A stretch of DNA of 35,655 nucleotides from DASTDH01 sp035601575. Its GTDB lineage: Bacteria; Verrucomicrobiota; Verrucomicrobiia; Chthoniobacterales; JAFAMB01. The notes below the pieces were generated by a model that saw only the letters and a list, made by a program, of their open reading frames with translations, was not told where the DNA came from and ran no database searches. Of this stretch, positions 1 to 7,725 are shown piece by piece. The stretch is taken from assembly GCA_035601575.1 (NCBI GenBank), contig DATNNZ010000065.1:1-35655 (forward strand), written 5' to 3'. The stretch's first letter is position 1, and each line of letters begins with the position of its first letter. The position numbers and the translations under genes were made by a program.

Positions 1-196
1 GGTTCGCCGGTCCATCGACCAGATCCATCTTGTATTGCAGCCCGGAACAACCCCCACCAATCACCGCCACGCGGAGGGCGCCCAGGGGTCGGCCTTGACG
101 AGTCAATAGCTGAGAAAGCTTAGCGGCCGCGCGCTCCGTCACTTTGACCAAACGCTCGTTCCCAATTTTGTAGCGGATTTCAATACCAGCACTCAC
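1..196 (-). CDS. IscA/HesB-family iron-sulfur cluster assembly protein (5' part; runs off the window)
   Basis: Only the first 65 codons are present; the gene continues beyond base 1. Read from a GTG at 194-196 the protein has the A-type carrier pattern: a short beta-rich start, VTERAAAKLSQLL near residues 19-31, then GGGCSGLQYKM with the first conserved cysteine at residue 50. Family members accept and deliver Fe-S clusters in the cytosol using three conserved cysteines; the two C-terminal ones would lie outside the window. I found no ATG in frame upstream, so GTG is the best start, with no clear ribosome-binding site. The gene diverges from the MATE exporter. The family call is firm; whether it is an IscA, ErpA or stand-alone HesB type cannot be said from this piece. 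Confidence 0.8.
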   Translation of the reverse strand, partial: MSAGIEIRYKIGNERLVKVTERAAAKLSQLLTRQGRPLGALRVAVIGGGCSGLQYKMDLVDGPAN

Positions 197-362
197 GGCG
201 AGAATATGAAGTTCAGGCCATAAAAAGCAACTTCTGGACCGAGGTGGGCAAAAGATGGAATGCGGCATGCCTACGTTGCTCCTCTTGGGCGAACTCCTTT
301 AGTGCCCTCGGCGTACTCCCAGTTAGCGGTCCGCCCAGCGGCATTGTCCTCGTCCTCCGTAA

Positions 363-390
363 GCATTCCGCATTCCGCATTCCGCATTCC
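363..390. repeat. Heptamer array (GCATTCC)x4
   Basis: Four exact tandem copies of GCATTCC lie in the gap between the divergent IscA-like and MATE genes, 39 bases before the MATE start. The rest of the gap (197-429) shows no gene I can support. This is one of several heptamer arrays in the window with different units but the same 7-base period. Confidence 0.9.
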
Positions 391-429
391 ATTTGCTTTG
401 GCTCGCTATCTCGGTTTGCTGATGGTCCC

Positions 430-1815
430 ATGGCCAGCCAACAAAAGCCCTTTCTGGCGGAACTGCGGGCTACGCTGGCCCTCGCGCTCCCAATGATGAT
501 CGGGCAGTTTGGCCAAATGCTCATGGGTGTCACCGATACGCTGGTGCTCGGCCGAGTCGGGGTCGTTCCCCTTGCGGCCGTAGGGTTTTCTAACACGCTC
601 TTAGGAGCCTTGTATGTTGGCGGTATCGGGCTGTTGACGTCCACCGGAGTTTTCGCGGCACAAGCTCACGGAGCCAATTTGGAGAAGGAGAAGATCGAGG
701 TCATGCGATCGGCTCTTTGGTTATCCATCTTAACCGGAGCTGCGGCCGCGGCGTTGGTTGGTCTCCTCCTACCGATCCTTCGCATTTTTGGCCAACCGAT
801 CCCGATCGAAACGGCCGCTCGGCCCTATCTCGCGATCGTCGGGCTCTCGTTGGTACCGGCGCTCGGGTCGATCGCAGCCAAGACTTTTTGTGAAGCCCTC
901 GGAAAACCGGTGATGCCGACGGTAATCCTCTACATCGGAGTCACATTGAACCTCCTGTTGAACTTGCCCTTGGTCTTCGGTTGGATGGGGATTCCTGCGC
1001 TCGGTCTCCTTGGCTCTGCCATCGCCACATTCATTTCACGGTTCTTCGTGTTGGCAGGCACTCTCGCCTATGCGTTATCCCTGAGTCGATTGAAGTGGTC
1101 AGCCCTGGCGCTTTCTCGGGTAGATTGGCACAAGGTTCGAGCTCTTTTTCGGGTGGGACTGCCAGTCTGCTGCCAATATCTTGCGGAAGTCGGAGCGTTC
1201 AGCTTTGGCGCTGTCATGATGGGATGGATCGGAACCGTAGCGTTAGCGAGCCACCAAGTAGTGCTAACCTGCGCGGCAACCACCTTTATGTTTCCACTTG
1301 GGATCTCCATGGCAGCAGGTGTACGGATCGGTCATGCGGTCGGGTCCCAAGCATACTCCGCATTGCGACGAATTGCCTTCGGAGCCATCGGGATTTCGGC
1401 CGGTGTCTCCGCCTGCTTTGCGGCCATCTATTTTGCGGCCGGTCGCAACATTGCCGGCTTGTTCACCAATGACAGCGCGGTTCTCGATTTGGCCGCTCGC
1501 CTCATGATTGTTGCTGGGATCTTCCAGATCGCTGACGGAGTCCAGGTGACTGCTGCCGGCTGTTTGCGCGGTTTAGCCGATTTCCGGCGCCCGATGCTGA
1601 TTGGCTTTTTCTGTTATTGGGCCGTCGCCATGCCAACCGCATTTATGACCGCGTTCATCGTTCCGCTGGGAGCCACCGGTATTTGGATCGGACTCGCTGC
1701 CGGCTTGTTCGTAGCGGCGACGTTGCTCGGTTGGCGTCTGCTCGGCATGACCCGCCCGGGTATTCGCGATCGGTTTGTCTTCTCAGGAACCGAAACCGCT
1801 GAACCATCCCGGTAG
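430..1815 (+). CDS. MATE-family multidrug/Na+ antiporter
   Basis: A 461-residue polytopic inner-membrane protein with the MATE length and layout: two homologous bundles of six membrane helices. The first helix region reads ALPMMIGQFGQMLMGVTDT, the typical N-terminal MATE signature, followed by a small-residue LGRVG turn. Family members export cationic drugs or metabolites in exchange for Na+ or H+; the substrate cannot be inferred. The open frame extends upstream to 244, but that stretch runs through the GCATTCC array and has no MATE-like character, so I chose the ATG at 430 (MASQQKPFLAEL). No strong Shine-Dalgarno is visible. It is monocistronic: the next gene converges on it from the minus strand 55 bases away. 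Confidence 0.9.
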   Translation: MASQQKPFLAELRATLALALPMMIGQFGQMLMGVTDTLVLGRVGVVPLAAVGFSNTLLGALYVGGIGLLTSTGVFAAQAHGANLEKEKIEVMRSALWLSILTGAAAAALVGLLLPILRIFGQPIPIETAARPYLAIVGLSLVPALGSIAAKTFCEALGKPVMPTVILYIGVTLNLLLNLPLVFGWMGIPALGLLGSAIATFISRFFVLAGTLAYALSLSRLKWSALALSRVDWHKVRALFRVGLPVCCQYLAEVGAFSFGAVMMGWIGTVALASHQVVLTCAATTFMFPLGISMAAGVRIGHAVGSQAYSALRRIAFGAIGISAGVSACFAAIYFAAGRNIAGLFTNDSAVLDLAARLMIVAGIFQIADGVQVTAAGCLRGLADFRRPMLIGFFCYWAVAMPTAFMTAFIVPLGATGIWIGLAAGLFVAATLLGWRLLGMTRPGIRDRFVFSGTETAEPSR

Positions 1816-1870
1816 AGACGCGCTGCCGACTTCGGGGAAATTGTCTCCCCGCAAGAGCTGAATCTACGAT

Positions 1871-2914
1871 TCAGGACCTAGAGCGAATTACAATCTCGAC
1901 CCGTCTATTCAATTGCTGTTCTTCGACCGTTCGATCGCCCGGCACGATCAATCGCGATTTGCCAAAGCCCTGCGTTTGAATGCGGCCTGGATCGATCCCC
2001 ATATTTTGGACCAGCCATGCTTTCACCGTCTCGGCCCGTCGCTGGCTCAGATCGAGATTATATTCATCGCTTCCAAACGAGTCGGTGTGACCTTCCACCC
2101 GGAAAACCGCTTGCGGGTTCCGTTGAATGAGTCGGCCTAACTTCTGCAAGCTCGCAGTCGCACCCGCACGCAAGTTGGCCGAATCATAGTCAAACAGAAG
2201 ATCGGTCGGCATTAATATCGGAGCCGTTCCGTTACCGACTCGGCCGGAGCCGGAAAGAATCTCGTCCAAGTTGCTAAAACCCGAGGGAATTCCGGAATTT
2301 CCTGCGATCGCACCGTCTCCAGCGTCTTGATTCTCCGTCTTACCTGGATTGTTTTTGTTGCCGCTGGCAATTTTCGGTCGGGTAGCGACCGTCGGCTTAT
2401 CGTTCATTAATTGCTGCCGCACGTCCGATAATTCCTTATCCAAAGCCAACGCACTCTCGGCTTTAGCCTTGGCCGCAGCGGTACGCGACGCTTGAGTGTC
2501 CACACTTGGCTTCTCTTTGATATCTGGCACTTCTGGAGAGCTCACTTCGGGGGTAGCTCGAAATTCCTTCATATCGTCCTCGAAGGTGCCATCGAACTGG
2601 CTGAGGTTCTTGACGCTCCCCGGATCTGCCGTTTTGGAACCCGGTGCTCCCGTCGGCTTGTCATTAGGTTCGAGCAGTTTTTGGTCGACCTGAAGCCGAT
2701 TCACGCTAAATACCCGCGGCACGAGTCGGGGTCTGTCGGAAGCGGCGAAATTCTCCAATGTCTTTTTGCTTAGTCCGTAAAACAGCCCTCCATGAATCAA
2801 CAATGAAACCAGGACTGCCGGAATCAGAAAACGACGAAGCGATATGGAGCTATCCGAAAAGACGTCGTCGGAGTAATAGGCCATAACGTTCGGAGAATCA
2901 TACCATGGGATCAT
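1871..2914 (-). CDS. OmpA-domain cell-envelope protein with N-terminal membrane anchor
   Basis: 347 residues. A single hydrophobic segment at about residues 27-48 (with LLIHGGLFYGL, reminiscent of TonB-like anchors) would place the rest in the periplasm. A Pro/Ser/Lys-rich linker with a short Ala/Lys-rich helical stretch follows. The last ~115 residues are a classic OmpA/MotB peptidoglycan-binding domain: LLFDYDSANLRAGA, then VEGHTDSFGSDEYNLDLSQ, then RRAETVKAWL, ending LNRRVEIVI. Such domains grip the diaminopimelate peptide of murein, so the protein probably tethers the inner membrane or an envelope complex to the wall. The start overlaps the stop of the upstream broken membrane-protein gene by 4 bases (ATGA), implying coupled translation; MAYYSDD at 2884 is an alternative start. 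Confidence 0.85.
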   Translation of the reverse strand: MIPWYDSPNVMAYYSDDVFSDSSISLRRFLIPAVLVSLLIHGGLFYGLSKKTLENFAASDRPRLVPRVFSVNRLQVDQKLLEPNDKPTGAPGSKTADPGSVKNLSQFDGTFEDDMKEFRATPEVSSPEVPDIKEKPSVDTQASRTAAAKAKAESALALDKELSDVRQQLMNDKPTVATRPKIASGNKNNPGKTENQDAGDGAIAGNSGIPSGFSNLDEILSGSGRVGNGTAPILMPTDLLFDYDSANLRAGATASLQKLGRLIQRNPQAVFRVEGHTDSFGSDEYNLDLSQRRAETVKAWLVQNMGIDPGRIQTQGFGKSRLIVPGDRTVEEQQLNRRVEIVIRSRS

Positions 2915-4214
2915 TCCGTGCCAAGTAGCAGCGCCTCTCGAATCCGGAATCCCTCGCGCAGGGTAGTTCCTCGGAACTCAAGATTCGAATCGAACCGATC
3001 GATCGGCGTCACTGGCAATTTCCAGTCAACAGAATCCGTACCCTGCGCCGGGACCCAAATGGCTGCCCCAGATTTTGTAAGCTGCAAGACCATTGGAGGT
3101 GCAGCGCCGATATAGTTCGGAAATTGGATCGGCTCCGCGTTCAGTCGAGCGAGTCCGAAGATTATCTCCACTGCCATAAAAGTTGTCGAGACGAGTATTG
3201 CGAGTTTACCGGCGGCTTCTGTTAGCTTCGCCGCCGCGATCGCCCCCAAGTAGAACAGGTCAATAGCGAGAATCCAGATGGTGGCCTGAGCAAAGCGCGG
3301 ACTTGGCGCGGAGAAAAACCAAAACAGGAGGGAAAAGGGATCGGCAAAAAAATCAGAATCCACCGAGACAGTTGGGTTCTCGAGTAGCCGAGCCGTAGAA
3401 GACATATGGACACTAACAGCCCAACCACCGCCATACCCGCGGCTTTGATGACAATCGGATAGCTTGGGAGCTGCTGAGCCCAGGGGCCGATCCAAGACCA
3501 ATCACCCAACACTCGCTGCCACTGCACATTAAAAGGCGCTCGCGCCCAACTGAGAACCCAATTTCGTTCATTAGCGATCAGTTTGTGTGGAGCCGTCCAA
3601 TCAAAGCCGAGACGGCCAATTTCCGCCGGAAAAAAGGGGTAACCACTCGTGATGTAGCCGCGGAGAATCCAAGGCAACCAGAATAGGCCGGTGAAGAAGA
3701 CCGGAAGGATCAACTGGCCGATTTTTTGCCTCGATCGGGTCCAGCCAGCGATCGCCACGCATATTCCGGCCGCTGCCAAAGCCGCGTAAGACACTTTGAA
3801 TAGGACAGCCATCGTAGCGGTCAGGAAACCAAAGAACAACGTGTTCAGCCCGCTGGGCTCTCGGTCCAAGATAATATCCCGGAGGTACCAGGCGAACAAA
3901 GTGGCTGCACTAGCGGCAGCGACATCAGGTTGAGGGGACGATAGGCAATCCGAGAATAGCAATGAAATCGGAAAAGGTAACAGCAGCAAGGCGTAGATTG
4001 AGCGGGCAGAATGACCAGCAATTCCCTGGACGAGAACGGCTAGCGTGATGATAACGATCAACGAATTTACATATTTTCGTCCCAACCATAGTCCTCCCGG
4101 GGAGCTCAGCAGTGCCGCGAGAGGATGGAGGGCCGAATTGAACCCGAGCACAATTGGCAGGCTCTTAAGAAGATATCGTAGGAACCACAGCAAATGGACG
4201 ACAGAAGCGAGCAT
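2911..4214 (-). pseudogene. Truncated and frameshifted polytopic membrane protein (LIC_10190-like)
   Basis: Two overlapping frames (4214 down to about 3350, and about 3350 down to 2911) join into one ~433-residue hydrophobic protein if a single base is added to the A7 run at 3346-3352: the join then reads ...RWILIFFADPFSLL. Recognisable pieces are FNSALHPLAALL, CLSSPQPDVAAAS, and SGYPFFP followed by DWTAP and ERNWVLSWARAP. From memory this pattern matches the LIC_10190-type membrane proteins, which look like glycosyltransferase-C-fold polytopic proteins of unknown substrate. The family usually has a longer N-terminus; here the frame begins close to the FNS motif and an in-frame stop lies just upstream, so the 5' end is missing. 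The C-terminal ~145 residues end in ATGA overlap with the OmpA-domain gene. Genuine decay, slippage or a sequencing error at the homopolymer are all possible. Confidence 0.6.
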
Positions 4215-4271
4215 GCCCTTTGAAGGAGGTTTTCATACCGGAACTTTGCCGAAGGAGTCAATCCAAGAGGC

Positions 4272-4320
4272 GGCGTTGGGCGTTGGGAGTTTGGCGTTCC
4301 CGGCGCTATCGGCGTTGACC
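4272..4320. repeat. Heptamer array (GGCGTTG-type) running into two nonamer-like units
   Basis: Units GGCGTTG, GGCGTTG, GGAGTTT, GGCGTTC are followed by CCGGCGCTA and TCGGCGTTG. The array lies between the broken membrane-protein gene and the glycyl-tRNA synthetase, with the same heptamer-then-nonamer order seen at 28249-28319. Confidence 0.7.
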
Positions 4321-4356
4321 AAACGCTACCCCATGCCATTGTTCCGGTTCCGCTAT

Positions 4357-5721
4357 ATGGCTCAAGCAAAGTCAGGCTCGGATCGCATGGAAAAGATTGT
4401 CAGCCTCTGCAAGCGCAGGGGTTTTATCTTCCAGTCGAGCGAAATCTACGGTGGACTAAACGGCTGTTGGGATTACGGGCCACTCGGAACCGAGTTGAAA
4501 AGGAACCTGAAGGACTTCTGGTGGCGCCGCACGGTGAGGGAACGGGACGATGTCGTCGGCATGGACGGTTCGATCCTGATGAACCGCCAGGTCTGGGTTG
4601 CGAGCGGACACGAAAATACGTTTACCGATCCGATGGTTGACTGCCGGAACTGTAAGTCCCGCCTCCGCGCCGATCAGTTAACGGAGAAAAATGGCCGAAA
4701 ACAGTGTCCGGTCTGCGGCGGTTTCGATTTAACCGAACCTCGCGCCTTCAATCTGATGTTTAAAACCTATGTCGGCGCGACCGAAGACGAGTCGGCAGTG
4801 ACTTATCTCCGCCCGGAAACGGCTCAGGCTATCTTCGTTCAATTCCGAAATATCTTGGAGGTCTCCCGGAAAAAGCTGCCCTTCGGAATCGCCCAAATCG
4901 GCAAAGCATTCCGCAACGAAATCAATCCACGCAATTTCACCTTTCGGTCCCGTGAGTTCGAGCAGATGGAACTCGAATACTTTTGCCGGCCCGAAAACGG
5001 CCTGGAGCTGCTAGAGTACTGGCTGCAGGAACGGCTCCGTTTTTATCGAGACATCGGGCTCCCCTCGGAGTCTCTTCATGTCCATAAGATTCCACCGGAG
5101 GAATGCGCACACTATTCCAAAGGAACCTACGATATCGAATTTGCGTTCCCGTTCGGTATCCAGGAGTTGGAAGGGGTTGCCTACCGAACCGATTACGATC
5201 TCACTCAACATCAGCAAGCCAGTGGAAAGCCGCTGGATTATTTTGACGAAGAATCAAAGCAGCATTTTATACCACACGTGGTAGAGCCAAGTGCCGGAGT
5301 TGACCGAACCATGTTGGCGTTGATCTGTGCCGGCTATGACGAGGAAGTGGTGACCGATGAGAAAGGTAAGTCCGAGACCCGCACAGTCCTCCGCTTCCAT
5401 CCACGAATGGCTCCGATCAAATGCGGCGTGTTCCCTTTGCTTAAAAATAATGAGTCGTTGGTAAGGCGAGCGCGTGAGATCGTAGACCAATTGAGACGTG
5501 AGATGATGGTATTCTACGACGAAACTGGCGCAATCGGCCGCCGATATCGTCGCCAGGATGAAGCCGGAACGCCCTTTGGGGTGACCGTGGATTTCGACAC
5601 CATCGGAGAAAACGGGCCGGCGCTACGTGATACCGTTACGGTGCGCCACCGCGATTCGATGGAACAAGAGCGAATCGCCATCAAAGAACTACCCGCGTTT
5701 TTGAGCGAACGAATTCGATAA
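4357..5721 (+). CDS. glyQS: Glycine--tRNA ligase (alpha2 type)
   Basis: 454 residues, the usual length for the homodimeric class II glycyl-tRNA synthetase that charges tRNA-Gly. Diagnostic stretches: EKIVSLCKRRGFIFQSSEIY and GGLNGCWDYGPLG at the N-terminus; a zinc-binding insertion with C96/C99 (CRNC) and C117/C120 (CPVC); motif 2 around GKAFRNEINPRNFTFRSREF; motif 3 with EPSAGVDRTMLAL; and a C-terminal anticodon-binding domain with APIKCGVFPL. The open frame extends far upstream, but the homologous part begins near the ATG at 4357 (MAQAKSGSDRMEKIVSL). ATG 4333 and ATG 4387 are in-frame alternatives. The stop is followed by 49 bases and the next plus-strand gene. Confidence 0.93.
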   Translation: MAQAKSGSDRMEKIVSLCKRRGFIFQSSEIYGGLNGCWDYGPLGTELKRNLKDFWWRRTVRERDDVVGMDGSILMNRQVWVASGHENTFTDPMVDCRNCKSRLRADQLTEKNGRKQCPVCGGFDLTEPRAFNLMFKTYVGATEDESAVTYLRPETAQAIFVQFRNILEVSRKKLPFGIAQIGKAFRNEINPRNFTFRSREFEQMELEYFCRPENGLELLEYWLQERLRFYRDIGLPSESLHVHKIPPEECAHYSKGTYDIEFAFPFGIQELEGVAYRTDYDLTQHQQASGKPLDYFDEESKQHFIPHVVEPSAGVDRTMLALICAGYDEEVVTDEKGKSETRTVLRFHPRMAPIKCGVFPLLKNNESLVRRAREIVDQLRREMMVFYDETGAIGRRYRRQDEAGTPFGVTVDFDTIGENGPALRDTVTVRHRDSMEQERIAIKELPAFLSERIR

Positions 5722-5731
5722 ATCCCAAGCA

Positions 5732-5762
5732 TTGCAAATAGCTGGCAAATCGACTGTTATAA
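5732..5762 (+). promoter_or_regulatory. Possible sigma70-like promoter upstream of the second OmpA-domain gene
   Basis: TTGCAA at 5732-5737 is followed by TGTTAT at 5755-5760 (spacer 17) and the overlapping TTATAA at 5757-5762. This sits in the 49-base gap between the glycyl-tRNA synthetase stop and the ATG at 5771. The leader would be only a few bases long. This is a pattern match by eye only. Confidence 0.25.
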
Positions 5763-5770
5763 CTTGAATC

Positions 5771-6520
5771 ATGTCCAGTGATCGTAGGCCGTCCGGAAGG
5801 AGGATCCTGAGTACCGGATTGCAGAATCAACCCGCACCCAGAAAGACGCCGGCTGGGGTCTGGGTCATCGTCGGATTGGGCATACTCTTTGCCCTGGGCG
5901 CGCTAGGTATTGGCGCTTTTATCGCGATCAAGAGCTTAAAGGAGAAAGGCGAAAACTCTCAGGCCTCCAGCCCGGCATCGGTCACAGGTTCGTCCAATGC
6001 AGACGCCTCCCAGATAGCGGCCCAGCCTAGCCCGTCCGCATCGGCTCAAGCAGTCACCGCAGACGCGAAGGAGCAGGATCAGACACGCAAGGAGGTATTG
6101 ACCCGAATTGACGTGATGAAGAATCTTTCGCAGAAAGAGAAAGATGAGCTTTATGCGCAGGTCGAGCGAGCTCGCAGCTTTTCCAAAATTGCGGTGATTC
6201 CGTTTGACACCGCCAAAGTTACTCCGACCAACTCGCAGATTGGTGATCTCGTGAAGCGTTTGCAAGAAACGGAAAACAAGAAGCTTTTGGATGACCCAAC
6301 CGTGGTGCTTTTCTTTGTTGGATACGCTGACAAACAAGGTGACGAATCGAAGAACCAGGAGATTTCCAGAAGTCGGGCCGAGGCCGTAGAAAAAGCGCTG
6401 AGCAAAGGCGTGAAAATCAATAATATCACCCACTCCGTCGGAATGGGAGGCCAAGACTTATTTGATAAGGCAAACCTGGTAAAGAACCGCCTAGTAGAAG
6501 TTTGGGCTGTTCAACCATGA
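5771..6520 (+). CDS. Membrane-anchored OmpA-like domain protein
   Basis: 249 residues. A basic cytoplasmic tail (about residues 1-28) precedes one membrane helix (VWVIVGLGILFALGALGIGA region). A Ser/Ala-rich linker and a charged helical segment (DQTRKEVLTRIDVMKNLSQK) lead into a C-terminal OmpA-like fold: IAVIPFDTAKVTPTNSQIGD, then VLFFVGYADKQGDESKNQE, then ISRSRAEAVEKAL, ending KNRLVEVWAV. The GYADKQGDE segment corresponds to GHTDxxG of typical OmpA domains but has Tyr for His and Ala for Thr, so murein binding is likely but not certain. It follows the glycyl-tRNA synthetase by 49 bases and is convergent with the HD-domain gene. Confidence 0.75.
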   Translation: MSSDRRPSGRRILSTGLQNQPAPRKTPAGVWVIVGLGILFALGALGIGAFIAIKSLKEKGENSQASSPASVTGSSNADASQIAAQPSPSASAQAVTADAKEQDQTRKEVLTRIDVMKNLSQKEKDELYAQVERARSFSKIAVIPFDTAKVTPTNSQIGDLVKRLQETENKKLLDDPTVVLFFVGYADKQGDESKNQEISRSRAEAVEKALSKGVKINNITHSVGMGGQDLFDKANLVKNRLVEVWAVQP

Positions 6521-6529
6521 GCGGTTCGC

Positions 6530-6598
6530 CTCGCGATCCGAAATCCAAATAATCGGGGCGGAGATCTCAAAATCTCTGTGTAGAATCGGATTGGCGAG
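6530..6598. terminator. Long-range inverted repeat between convergent genes
   Basis: CTCGCGATCCGA (6530-6541) pairs with TCGGATTGGCGAG (6586-6598) apart from one mismatch or bulge. The loop itself contains GAGAT...ATCTC. It lies between the stops of the OmpA-like gene (6520) and the HD-domain gene (6623), where a bidirectional terminator would be expected. There is no clean T-run on either strand, so termination is inferred. Confidence 0.35.
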
Positions 6599-6622
6599 AT
6601 TTGGCTGGCAGCGCCGTGAGGA

Positions 6623-7492
6623 TCAGCCCAGATTAGCACCCCGGGAAGAGATCGGAGCCACCCCCTGGAGCGCTCTGGCCATCGCCATGGCGCGACTGAC
6701 GTTCCGCTGAATCCGCGCCAGATACGGATTCGAACCATCTGCGGCCTCCAGCCATCGGTGCATGCCACCCCACTCTTCGTTGAGCGTCCGAACGACATAT
6801 TTCGAGAAGAATTTCTCCGTTCCGGACAGCAAATCCAATAAGCTTTGACCGGCGGTGTTCTTTTCCAGCCGCGAGAAAAGGGCGGCTTCACGTAACTCCA
6901 GGTAAAGCGCGGGAAGCCGCTCCGGGTAATCTTCGGCTGCCATTTGTCCAAGCAAATCGCCCGTCGCGACCAGCGCTCCAATCAACCATTCCGCGTGCGA
7001 ACGAAAACCGATCTGTTTCATCGTCGCTCCAACTGCCGTTGCGCAAATTGCCCGCTGAACAACGCGAATTTCGTCCCGTTCGAAACCGAACTCTGGCAAC
7101 AGGTCCCAAACAAGAAAGCAACCACGCCCCACATGGATACTGGTATACTTGGCGCCCGAACCTTCATGGTCATCGCGGCACTTCAAGTACCCGGCATCGT
7201 GCAGCAATATGGATACGAGAGCGATCTCCCATTGCCGATCGCTGAATTTGCTCTCTGCAAACAGCCGATCGTGCGCCGCCAAAAGCCAAAGCACCGCTTC
7301 AGTCCCCTCCATCGTATGATCAAAATCATGGAACGCGGTGTCGCACGGCTCAAATTCCGGGCTATTCCCGTGAAATAGCCCAAAAGTGAAGTCAATCAGC
7401 CGGTATGCGACCCCGGCCAATTTCGCCCTCTCCCCGACGCAAATGCTTCGAACGGTCTCGATCGTCAGATAATAGCTCCGGGGGTAGAACAT
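6623..7492 (-). CDS. HD-domain metal-dependent phosphohydrolase-like protein
   Basis: 289 residues. Metal-ligand motifs typical of the HD superfamily are visible: H55/D56 and H59 in TAFHDFDHTMEG, then H98-D99 in SILLHDAGYLK, followed by further histidines around residue 118. HD enzymes hydrolyse phosphoester bonds of nucleotides, cyclic dinucleotides or lipids; the HDFDH...LLHDAGY layout resembles phosphodiesterase-type HD domains, but the substrate is unknown. There is no sensor or membrane domain, so it should be cytosolic. The ATG at 7492 has no obvious Shine-Dalgarno. It is separated from the upstream aspartate kinase by 233 bases containing two strong inverted repeats, so probably not one transcript. 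Confidence 0.75.
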   Translation of the reverse strand: MFYPRSYYLTIETVRSICVGERAKLAGVAYRLIDFTFGLFHGNSPEFEPCDTAFHDFDHTMEGTEAVLWLLAAHDRLFAESKFSDRQWEIALVSILLHDAGYLKCRDDHEGSGAKYTSIHVGRGCFLVWDLLPEFGFERDEIRVVQRAICATAVGATMKQIGFRSHAEWLIGALVATGDLLGQMAAEDYPERLPALYLELREAALFSRLEKNTAGQSLLDLLSGTEKFFSKYVVRTLNEEWGGMHRWLEAADGSNPYLARIQRNVSRAMAMARALQGVAPISSRGANLG

Positions 7493-7569
7493 CAGATATT
7501 TGGCACGTTCAAGCCGGGAGAAGCCTCAAGCAACCAAAAAGGCGATATCAAAAAAACGCGGTTCCGTTG

Positions 7570-7600
7570 ATCTTTTTTCTGCAAAATTGCGAAAAAAGAT
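7570..7600. terminator. A/T-rich palindrome, candidate terminator of the aspartate kinase transcript
   Basis: ATCTTTTTTC (7570-7579) is perfectly complementary to GAAAAAAGAT (7591-7600), and the inner GCAA/TTGC can pair as well, leaving a bulged T. On the minus strand the structure lies downstream of the aspartate kinase stop and upstream of the HD-domain gene. Its T-rich arms suit an intrinsic terminator on either strand. Confidence 0.45.
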
Positions 7601-7637
7601 ATTGCCATTCGTCCCGTGGCGTTTAGTGTGCTTTCTG

Positions 7638-7690
7638 CCAGCTCGATTGGCCCCCAGAATCGTGTTCCCCCTCTGATCGAGCTGGTTTTT
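7638..7690. terminator. 10-bp inverted repeat followed by T-run
   Basis: CCAGCTCGAT (7638-7647) and ATCGAGCTGG (7676-7685) are exact reverse complements with a 28-base loop. TTTTT follows on the plus strand. It lies 40 bases beyond the aspartate kinase stop. The long loop makes a classical terminator uncertain; a dyad binding site is an alternative. Confidence 0.4.
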
Positions 7691-7725
7691 CTCTTTCTTT
7701 CGGCGGCCCACTCCAAAGCTTCTTC

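Noticed and set aside
244..429. Upstream extension of the MATE frame
   Set aside because: It is translated from the GCATTCC array and has no MATE similarity; ATG 430 fits the family start.
6725..6745. tRNA T-loop-like string GGATTCGAACC
   Set aside because: Lies inside the HD-domain coding sequence with no acceptor or anticodon arm around it.
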